DNA from: JBBQWZ01 sp038210135
GTDB lineage: Bacteria; Acidobacteriota; Terriglobia; Bryobacterales; Bryobacteraceae
Direction: 5' to 3'
Assembly: GCA_038210135.1 (NCBI GenBank)
Contig: JBBQWZ010000072.1
Location: forward strand, 1-5,697
Length of the DNA stretch: 5,697 nucleotides
Shown: positions 1 to 4,605 of the stretch, piece after piece
Position numbering within the stretch: the stretch's first letter is position 1
Layout: every line of letters begins with the position of its first letter
Program-made: the position numbers and the translations under genes
The notes under the pieces: generated by a model
What the model was told of the DNA's origin: nothing
Database searches by the model: none
What the model saw: only the letters and a program-made list of their open reading frames with translations

Positions 1-1154
1 GCCCCCTGCCTGCTGCCGGTGGACGGATTTAATTCGATGCTGGGAGTGCCGCTCCGAAGCTCGGCCATGACATCGCGCGGAGCGATCTTCACTTTCTCCT
101 GGTCGTAGCGCAGCAGCAGGTGCGGAATGTGATTTGCAACTGGAGGGACGACCACTTCGGACTGAAGCGTCGGAATACTTTTAAGCTGTGCTGAAATCCG
201 GTCTGCGCGGCGCCGGAACTCCGCCTCCAAGCTCGCGTCGGACTGGCTCAGGAACCAATCCACGGCCGCCACCATGCCGACGATCTGTTCTTTTGCGACC
301 TTCATTCCCCGGCCAACGCCATCATAGGGGTTGTTGTTCTTGGCGGCAGCCGCGATCAGGTCCTTTTGGCCCAACAAGAGACCGGCGTTTTGCGGTCCGC
401 GAATTCCCTTACCGCCCGAAAACGTAACGAGATCGAATCCCATCTGCGTATAGTTCCAGAGATTCGAAATCGGCGGAACGTCGGCGGCGGCGTCATTGAA
501 CGTGGGTACTCGGTGCTTCTGAGCGACGCGGATCCAATCCTCGCGACTGATGTCGCCTTTCTCCGAAGCGTTATAGAAGTGGGCCATCACGGTCTTGTCG
601 TTGAAAGCGGCCTCATACTCTGGCAGGGTTGCTACTTCGACGAACCGGACGCCGCAGCACAGAACCGCTTGATCGTATCCATAGCGGTGACCCTTCTGAA
701 TGATTACTTCGTTTTTCATATGCGGTACTTCGTTGGGAATGTCGCGAATTCCGCATTTGTTTGCGAGCATAACGCATGCGGCTGTGCCGAGGGTTAACGC
801 CGAAGCGGCACCGGCCGAAACCAAAGCGGCCTCGCATTTCAATTTCTCGGCCAGGTATTCGCCCGCATTTTTCTGCAATTCGGCCAGGCGCACGGGATGC
901 TTCGCAGCACGAGCCACGGCAGCTTGGACGGAGGGCGGCATGGTGGAAGCCGTCAGTGCTGTATACGTACCAGCGGCGTTGATGATTTTTGTGACGCGGA
1001 GCTTGTCATAGTAATCGTCGCCATCGGTGGAGGATGGACGGGTAGTAGCAGGCGCGCTTTGCAGGAACTGAAACTGACTGGCGAACCCTCCAGCCGCCAC
1101 AATGTTCCTAAGCCTGGTAAAGAAATTTCTGCGGCCGTTCGTTGGAGTGAGCAT
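1..1154 (-). CDS. SelA / D-glucosaminate-6-phosphate ammonia-lyase-like PLP enzyme, Tat-like leader, 3' end cut by window edge
   Basis: Reading the minus strand from the ATG at 1154 gives 384 uninterrupted codons that run off the left edge, so the C-terminus is missing. The protein resembles the SelA-like fold-type I PLP family, which includes L-seryl-tRNA(Sec) selenium transferase and D-glucosaminate-6-phosphate ammonia-lyase. The expected landmarks appear in order: VTKIINAAGTYTAL near residues 54-67, KNEVIIQKGHRYGYDQAV in the middle, FNDAAADVPP with Asp221 and Asp225 (one likely pairs with the PLP pyridine nitrogen), and FSGGKGIRGPQNAGLLLG, where Lys249 is the probable Schiff-base lysine. 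SelA proper has an extra N-terminal tRNA-binding domain. Here there is instead a twin-arginine leader (GRRNFFTRL, Arg8-Arg9, then a mildly hydrophobic stretch), suggesting export. The true substrate cannot be read from sequence. The start is uncertain: GTG at 1157 fits the ribosome site about as well, and a start at 1164 would need a one-base shift. The gene is divergent from the PIG-L gene. Confidence 0.85.
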   Translation of the reverse strand, partial: MLTPTNGRRNFFTRLRNIVAAGGFASQFQFLQSAPATTRPSSTDGDDYYDKLRVTKIINAAGTYTALTASTMPPSVQAAVARAAKHPVRLAELQKNAGEYLAEKLKCEAALVSAGAASALTLGTAACVMLANKCGIRDIPNEVPHMKNEVIIQKGHRYGYDQAVLCCGVRFVEVATLPEYEAAFNDKTVMAHFYNASEKGDISREDWIRVAQKHRVPTFNDAAADVPPISNLWNYTQMGFDLVTFSGGKGIRGPQNAGLLLGQKDLIAAAAKNNNPYDGVGRGMKVAKEQIVGMVAAVDWFLSQSDASLEAEFRRRADRISAQLKSIPTLQSEVVVPPVANHIPHLLLRYDQEKVKIAPRDVMAELRSGTPSIELNPSTGSRQG

Positions 1155-1164
1155 CACGCTTCAT
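1108..1164 (-). other. 18-codon mini-ORF overlapping the start of the SelA-like gene
   Basis: An ATG at 1164, 4 nt after GGAGGT, opens an 18-codon reading frame (MKRDAHSNERPQKFLYQA, then TAG at 1110-1108). It overlaps the first 47 bases of the SelA-like gene in a different frame. It could be a translated leader peptide that couples into the main frame. It could also be the true N-terminus displaced by a one-base indel, since MKRDAHSN joined to GRRNFFTRL would make an ordinary Tat leader. Chance is also possible for so short a frame. Confidence 0.25.
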
Positions 1165-1168
1165 TTAT

Positions 1169-1174
1169 ACCTCC
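1169..1174 (-). promoter_or_regulatory. Shine-Dalgarno site (GGAGGT) of the SelA-like gene
   Basis: On the minus strand GGAGGT lies 14 nt before the ATG at 1154 and 11 nt before the GTG at 1157. It is only 4 nt before an out-of-frame ATG at 1164. It is the strongest ribosome-binding match seen in the window. Its spacing fits the real frame poorly, so it does not settle the start codon. Confidence 0.6.
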
Positions 1175-1271
1175 AAAAACATCGCGTCGCGCGAGTGGGC
1201 GCTATCCTGATCGTCCGGCAGTTCTCAGAGGCTCGGAAGCAATGAACCGCAGCTGGATCGTTTCGTCCATG

Positions 1272-1277
1272 TATACT
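1272..1277 (+). promoter_or_regulatory. Possible -10 element (TATACT) for the PIG-L gene
   Basis: TATACT matches the sigma-70 -10 consensus at five of six positions and sits in the 130-bp divergent gap. No good -35 hexamer is seen 16-18 bp upstream. If it is used, transcription would begin at about 1284-1285, on the ATG of the PIG-L gene. That would give a leaderless message and would agree with the absence of any ribosome-binding site there. Confidence 0.35.
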
Positions 1278-1284
1278 TTTGCTG

Positions 1285-2220
1285 ATGGAACGTGTGACGA
1301 GGCGGTTATTCGTGGCAAGTCTGGCGGGAATCGCAAGTGCGGAACAAGGTTGGGCACAGGACGCGGTTGTAATTGAGCGCGATCTGCCGGACAAGCCGCA
1401 CGGAGGAAAGATATTGGCGGCCGTTCAGCCGCATGCAGACGATATTCCGATCTTCGCCGGTGGACTTGTCGCTAAGCTGATTGGCGAAGGCTATACCGGA
1501 TACCTGATTCGCACCACGATCGATGACGCCGCGGGTCCCGGAGTCGGCGCCGAGAGTGTAATTGCCAATTATCATGACAATCTGGAAGTGGCACGCGCGC
1601 TCGGCCTCAAAAAAGCCTACGATTTCAATTACCGCAATCACCAGATGGACGGCGTCGAGCGGCTGGAGTATCGCGCTCGCTTGATTTTCCTCATCCGTCT
1701 GCTCCAAATCGACACAGTGATTTGTTACGATCCATGGGGCTCGTATGAAGAAAATCCGGACCACTACTTCACGGCTCAAGGAGTGGAAGCGGCCTGCTGG
1801 ATGGCCGGCGGAGACAAGGATTACCCAGAGCACTTCGACGCCGGACTGAAGCCACATTCGGTCACGACGAAGTACTATCACGCGCGTGGACCGCAACTGG
1901 TAAATCGCATCGTGGATATCAGCTCGGTAATCGACACTAAGGTCGCGGCGAACCTGGCTAATCGGGCCCAGGGTCCGGCCGGCGAGACCGGGGCAAGGCT
2001 GCGAGCCAGGCTGGCGGCCCAGGGGAAGCGACTGCCCATGCTCGGCGATGATGACGCCACCGCAAACCGCGAATACGTGAAACAGGTGGTGCTCAAAAAG
2101 GATCGGCAGCTCGGCGCCAAATATGGCTTGCAATACGCGGAGGCGTATCACTACATCGGACCTCCAGCCGATTCAGACGAATTGGAAGATCTGATTCGCC
2201 GGAATGCGGTCAACCGGTAG
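1285..2220 (+). CDS. PIG-L/LmbE-family deacetylase with Tat-like leader
   Basis: This gene encodes 311 residues from ATG 1285. The same frame can be extended two codons to a TTG at 1279, but no ribosome-binding site favours it. The family consists of zinc-dependent N-deacetylases acting on GlcNAc-type amides (PIG-L, MshB, BshB, LmbE). The metal motif appears as AVQPHADDIPIFAGG: His50 and Asp53 would bind zinc and Asp52 would be the catalytic base. The usual HPDDE is here HADDI, so the Pro and the Glu after the aspartates are both replaced. The third ligand is probably His160 in NPDHYFTAQ. Strong family-like stretches follow, including DTVICYDPWGSYEENPDHYF, EAACWMAGG, ARGPQLVNRIVDIS and YAEAYHYIGPP. 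The N-terminus VTRRLFVASLAGIASA looks like a twin-arginine leader (Arg6-Arg7) ending near AQDA, so the enzyme is probably exported. The family call is firm; the substrate is unknown. Confidence 0.9.
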   Translation: MERVTRRLFVASLAGIASAEQGWAQDAVVIERDLPDKPHGGKILAAVQPHADDIPIFAGGLVAKLIGEGYTGYLIRTTIDDAAGPGVGAESVIANYHDNLEVARALGLKKAYDFNYRNHQMDGVERLEYRARLIFLIRLLQIDTVICYDPWGSYEENPDHYFTAQGVEAACWMAGGDKDYPEHFDAGLKPHSVTTKYYHARGPQLVNRIVDISSVIDTKVAANLANRAQGPAGETGARLRARLAAQGKRLPMLGDDDATANREYVKQVVLKKDRQLGAKYGLQYAEAYHYIGPPADSDELEDLIRRNAVNR

Positions 2221-2493
2221 CAAATATCCAGTACGCTGCTGGTTCCCGCGCTTGATTCTTTTATTATGATCCCCGCCAAAAAGATTCACGCCGATACACC
2301 AGCATCCGCACGTCGCGGTGCATCTACAAAGTATCGATATCGCAAACGACACGGGTGGCAAGACCGAACTGGTCGATCGCGCTCTCACAAGGCTCGCAAT
2401 GGTGTATATATGTTCTAAGTCTGTGAGCTCCGGAACATTTCAGCAATCTGACGTTTGGGGAGCCCAGACGCAGAAAACCTCTCCAGGCGCTCA

Positions 2494-2520
2494 GCCCGCT
2501 GGACCTCGGCTCCGGCGGGC
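2494..2520. repeat. Strong GC-rich hairpin in the convergent gap
   Basis: GCCCGCTGG (2494-2502) pairs with CCGGCGGGC (2512-2520) as a 9-bp stem with one G-T wobble and a 9-base loop. A second, mutually exclusive stem is GGCGG (2514-2518) with CCGCC (2524-2528). No T-run follows on either strand, so it is not a textbook intrinsic terminator. Its place between convergent genes would suit a transcription barrier. Confidence 0.4.
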
Positions 2521-2522
2521 AT

Positions 2523-2593
2523 TCCGCCTCCCGGCCTCAGAGATTCGATTGTTAACCGAAGGGTTTCAGGTTCGACCCTCATTTACGGAGCCA
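2523..2593 (+). pseudogene. Decayed tRNA-Asn(GTT)-like sequence
   Basis: The 3' half keeps exact tRNA-Asn geometry. The anticodon loop is TTGTTAA (2549-2555, anticodon GTT at 2551-2553) between TTCGA and CCGAA, which pair at four of five positions. A 5-base variable loop follows, then TCAGG, a TTCGACC T-loop (2571-2577), and an end in GGAGCCA with CCA at 2591-2593. The spacing from anticodon to CCA is what an intact tRNA-Asn would have. The T-stem does not pair (TCAGG against CTCAT). The 5' half is damaged: TCCG (2523-2526) can pair with CGGA (2586-2589), and CTCAG then AGATTCG recalls a D-arm missing its loop, so the whole is about five bases short. It is probably a pseudogene or an old integration attachment remnant, not a working tRNA. 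The resemblance was judged by eye. Confidence 0.5.
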
Positions 2594-2683
2594 TTCAAAC
2601 CACCATTTCGAGTGTGTAGATGAAAGTCAGCCGTCTAGCAACAATCTCGCGATCCATTCACGTCGAAAGTGCATTCCTCTGCT

Positions 2684-2989
2684 CTAACCGCTTTCTTCTA
2701 CGCCGCCGCGATTCTTCGGTCCGCGCAAGCCGGGTCGCTCCTCCGGCAACGGTTCCACGCGGCGGCCCGGTGTGCTGCGTCCCTCTGCTAAGGATTTATC
2801 GAGAAGACCCGCCAGTCGCTTGACGATCTCCGGACGCTGCTCATACCGGTTATTTGTTTCCCCGAAATCCTGCACGATGTTGTACAACTGGCCGGGCGGA
2901 AGCGTTTCGTCCTTCGAGTGCGGCCCGTCTCCCACGCCGCGGACTTCCAACAGCTTCCATTCGCCCTGCCGGATCGCGAACGATCCCAC
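2684..2989 (-). CDS. Displaced C-terminal part of the sulfatase (other frame)
   Basis: This frame is the genuine C-terminus of the sulfatase encoded just upstream on the same strand. It reads GSFAIRQGEWKLLEV, then PPGQLYNIVQDFGETNN, then EIVKRLAGLLDKSLAEGRSTPG. This is the usual end of bacterial arylsulfatase-A-like enzymes, in which the chain returns to a small C-terminal subdomain and closes with RSTPG. The upstream frame ends sensibly at EAVVHHSS (2989-3000). Family members continue from HHS plus two residues into GSFAIRQG, so adding one base in the TC-GTG junction near 2990 restores a seamless protein. After RSTPG comes an odd Arg/Glu/Pro-rich tail of about 26 residues to the TAG at 2684-2686. 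It is not expected to be translated on its own: the GTG at 2989 lacks a ribosome-binding site. Confidence 0.75.
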   Translation of the reverse strand: MGSFAIRQGEWKLLEVRGVGDGPHSKDETLPPGQLYNIVQDFGETNNRYEQRPEIVKRLAGLLDKSLAEGRSTPGRRVEPLPEERPGLRGPKNRGGVEESG

Positions 2990-4299
2990 GAGGAGTGGTG
3001 CACCACCGCTTCGCGGATGGGCTTGCCGCCCGTTTTGCTCAAAAGCGCCGGCAGGAGGTTATAGCTGTCTTCCCCGGCGTTGTAAGGCAGCTTCGCTCCT
3101 ACGATCGCTGCGCAGGTGGACATCAGATCCGTCAAGCAGATCAATTCCGCGGTCCGGCTGCCCGCCTGAATTTGTCCTGGCCACCTGGCGAGGAACGGTA
3201 TACGATGGCCGCCGTCCCAGATGTCGCGTTTGTGTCCCCGGAAATGGTAAGCGCTATAGTGCTGGTATTCCAGCTTGCGTTGCTCCATCTGTCTTTCCGG
3301 GCCGTTATCGCTGGTGAAGATGACGAGGGTGTTCCCGGTAACACCTGCCCTCTCGATGGCCCGCAGAATTTCGCCAACAGTCCAATCCACCTCCGCGACG
3401 AACGCGCCGTAATCGCCGGCGCCCGTGATGTTTTTGAACCGCTCGCGCGGAAGCACGGGAGTATGCGGCGCGGTGAGCGCGACATAGCCGAAAAAAGGTT
3501 TGCCGCTCTTCTCCTTCGCCCATCGATCGATAAATCCGGTCGTCTTCTCGGTGAGAGTTGCCAGCACCTCACGATGCTGAAATCCAGGGGCGATCGGCCC
3601 CGATCGCCAGTTTATGGGGAAAGTCTTGCTTTCCGTCATGCCGTCCGGCGCCGCGACCGCTCGATTGTTCTCGAGGTAGGTATAGGGAGGCATGTCGAGC
3701 GATGCCGAGATTCCGTAATAGTAATCGAAGCCCAACGTCGTTGGCCCGTGCGCGAAGGGTTTGGTAAAATCGACGTTCCTCATGTCGTTCTGCACGGGTT
3801 GGCCGTCTTTCGTCGCCCAGTCGAGCCCCAAATGCCACTTGCCGAAACCGGCGGTTGCGTAACCGTGCGACTTCAGCAGCTTGGGCACGGTCATTCGATC
3901 CGGGGCGATCAAGGGCGGCGAACCGCCTCCGAGCACGCCGTTTTTGAGCGCGCTGCGAAAGCAATAACGCCCGGTCATCACGCCGTACCGCGTGGGCGTG
4001 CATACCGCGGATGGCGCGTGCGCATCGGTGAAGGTCATACCTTCACTCGCCAGGCGATCCAGGTTGGGGGTCTGGATTTTCGACGATTCATTGAGGCAAC
4101 TCAGATCCCCGTAGCCGAGATCATCCGCCATAATCCAGACGATGTTAGGCGCCGCGGAACGGTTCGCCGCTTTCGCAAGCGCCCCCGCTACCGTTGCACC
4201 AGCCGCGGCTTTCAGGAAATCTCGCCTGTTGCAGGTCATTCCAGGTATCTTCATCTCGCCCGCGCGCGAAGGCCCCACACCTCGGTCGGCGAACAGCAT
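2788..4299 (-). CDS. Tat-exported type I sulfatase (arylsulfatase A-like, CTPTR class), frameshifted near its 3' end
   Basis: Sulfatases of this family hydrolyse sulfate esters using a formylglycine made from a cysteine or serine. The nucleophile motif here is CTPTRYGVMTGR with Cys100 (numbering from ATG 4299). Other active-site residues visible are Asp59-Asp60 in MADDLGYGD, Lys154 and His156 in GFGKWHLG, His279 in TAPHTP, Asp331-Asn332 in TSDNGPE, and Lys357 in RGHKRDIWDGGHR. The leader CNRRDFLKAAAGATVAGAL (Arg25-Arg26) is a clear twin-arginine signal, placing the enzyme in the periplasm or outside. The ATG at 4299 is preferred because GGAG lies 6 nt before it; ATG at 4254 or 4239 would give a shorter, more typical leader. 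From residue 438 the frame turns into Arg/Ser-rich nonsense ending at 2788, while the true C-terminus continues in the frame 2989-2684. The gene should be read as 4299-2684, about 538 residues. The natural substrate is unknown; sulfated glycans are likely. Confidence 0.88.
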   Translation of the reverse strand: MLFADRGVGPSRAGEMKIPGMTCNRRDFLKAAAGATVAGALAKAANRSAAPNIVWIMADDLGYGDLSCLNESSKIQTPNLDRLASEGMTFTDAHAPSAVCTPTRYGVMTGRYCFRSALKNGVLGGGSPPLIAPDRMTVPKLLKSHGYATAGFGKWHLGLDWATKDGQPVQNDMRNVDFTKPFAHGPTTLGFDYYYGISASLDMPPYTYLENNRAVAAPDGMTESKTFPINWRSGPIAPGFQHREVLATLTEKTTGFIDRWAKEKSGKPFFGYVALTAPHTPVLPRERFKNITGAGDYGAFVAEVDWTVGEILRAIERAGVTGNTLVIFTSDNGPERQMEQRKLEYQHYSAYHFRGHKRDIWDGGHRIPFLARWPGQIQAGSRTAELICLTDLMSTCAAIVGAKLPYNAGEDSYNLLPALLSKTGGKPIREAVVHHSSWDRSRSGRANGSCWKSAAWETGRTRRTKRFRPASCTTSCRISGKQITGMSSVRRSSSDWRVFSINP

Positions 4300-4305
4300 G
4301 ACAGG

Positions 4306-4309
4306 CTCC
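4306..4309 (-). promoter_or_regulatory. Ribosome-binding site (GGAG) of the sulfatase gene
   Basis: GGAG on the minus strand lies 6 nt before the ATG at 4299. It is the only well-spaced Shine-Dalgarno match among the candidate starts (4323 TTG, 4299, 4254, 4239). It is the reason for choosing 4299. Confidence 0.5.
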
Positions 4310-4314
4310 AAGCT

Positions 4315-4343
4315 TTGGCCCAATCAAACCAGTTATTTATAAC
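4315..4343 (+). promoter_or_regulatory. Sigma-70-like promoter facing right (TTGGCC-17 bp-TATAAC)
   Basis: TTGGCC (4315-4320, four of six matches to TTGACA) and TATAAC (4338-4343, five of six matches to TATAAT) are separated by exactly 17 bp. Transcription would start near 4350, just before the ATG at 4361. It would continue into the membrane fusion protein gene at 4606. The -10 shares bases with the opposite-facing TATAAAT, so the two promoters would compete. Confidence 0.45.
4335..4341 (-). promoter_or_regulatory. Possible -10 element (TATAAAT) of the sulfatase gene
   Basis: TATAAAT on the minus strand would place the transcription start near 4328. That leaves a leader of about 30 nt containing the GGAG site before ATG 4299. 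The matching -35 region (about 4359-4364, GCATCC on the minus strand) is poor, so an activator or alternative sigma factor may be needed. The element overlaps the plus-strand -10 of the opposite promoter. Confidence 0.35.
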
Positions 4344-4360
4344 ACAGTAGTACTAATAGG

Positions 4361-4598
4361 ATGCCGAATAAGCAAGGCGGAACCGATCCTTTTATCTTCA
4401 CTTCCTTTTTGGATCGTCCTGGGAGGTTTGTGGGGCTTATCGCTTTCTATTTTCGCCGGCGAACTCGGGCTGCAACCTGTACAATGTGCGCAGCCTCAAC
4501 AGTGGGTCTCTGGCGAGCTTGTCCACCAACCAAGCTCCAACCGCCCGATCTCCAACGCGGGGCGTTACCTTTGCGTCATAATAGACGTCAAAGCCTAA
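4361..4598 (+). pseudogene. Possible small secreted/membrane protein, frame-disrupted
   Basis: Two frames share this stretch. The ATG at 4361 opens MPNKQGGTDP, then becomes Arg/Cys-rich and unconvincing. From 4386 the next frame reads LLSSLPFWIVLGGLWGLSLS, a good membrane or signal segment. It continues FAGELGLQPV, QPQQWVSGELVHQPSSN and ends VIIDVKA with TAA at 4596-4598, only 7 nt before the next gene. That second frame has no ATG, GTG or TTG start ahead of the hydrophobic segment. Dropping one T from the TTTT run at 4390-4393 joins the two into one protein of about 78 residues. I do not recognise the family. It may be a real gene with a sequencing indel, a broken gene, or chance. Confidence 0.3.
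4571..4591. repeat. Short inverted repeat ahead of the membrane fusion protein gene
   Basis: TTGCGTC (4571-4577) and GACGTCAA (4584-4591) are inverted copies with one extra base, separated by ATAATA. It lies 14 bp before the ATG at 4606. It could be an operator for a dimeric regulator or a small RNA hairpin. It is short enough to be chance. Confidence 0.2.
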
Positions 4599-4605
4599 GA
4601 ATCTG

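Larger units (their letters stand above)
2221..2683 (+). other. Gene-poor convergent gap between PIG-L and sulfatase genes
   Basis: These 463 bp separate two genes that point at each other. No convincing protein gene is seen; the longest plus-strand frame here (2318-2623) has no recognisable motif and no ribosome site. Its right half holds a GC-rich hairpin (2494-2520) and a decayed tRNA-Asn-like stretch (2523-2593). The left part is AT-richer (for example around 2258-2270 and 2401-2411) and shows no clear hairpin-plus-T-run terminator. A gap this long with tRNA debris suggests a past insertion or deletion site. Confidence 0.6.

Noticed and set aside
188..1376. Several plus-strand frames over the left third (188-427, 366-797, 700-1011, 897-1376)
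   Set aside because: All lie wholly or largely opposite the SelA-like gene and read as Arg/Pro/Ser-rich nonsense. The minus strand gives one continuous family-matching protein.
1306..2151. A 281-residue minus-strand open frame opposite the PIG-L gene
   Set aside because: The plus strand carries the clear PIG-L motifs. The reverse frame has no motif or ribosome site.
2224..2265. Intrinsic terminator after the PIG-L gene
   Set aside because: Only a 4-bp CCAG/CTGG stem is seen, with no adjacent T-run (the nearest, TTTTATT, is well downstream). This is too weak to call.
2508..2592. A perfect 7-bp pairing GGCTCCG (2508-2514) with CGGAGCC (2586-2592) as a tRNA acceptor stem
   Set aside because: With this acceptor the T-arm would fall at 2569-2585, which cannot fold, and CCA would not be in place. 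The tRNA-Asn register ending at 2593 fits far better.
2318..2623. A 101-residue plus-strand frame in the convergent gap
   Set aside because: It runs through the hairpin and the tRNA relic, lacks a ribosome site and shows no family features.
2985..3000. Programmed ribosomal frameshifting in the sulfatase
   Set aside because: There is no slippery heptamer or clear downstream pseudoknot at the junction. Such recoding is not known for this family, and a plain one-base deletion explains it.
2854..4350. A long (498-residue) plus-strand open frame across the sulfatase gene
   Set aside because: It lies exactly opposite the motif-rich sulfatase, shows no recognisable domain and is very Arg-rich. It is an antisense shadow caused by GC-rich codon bias.
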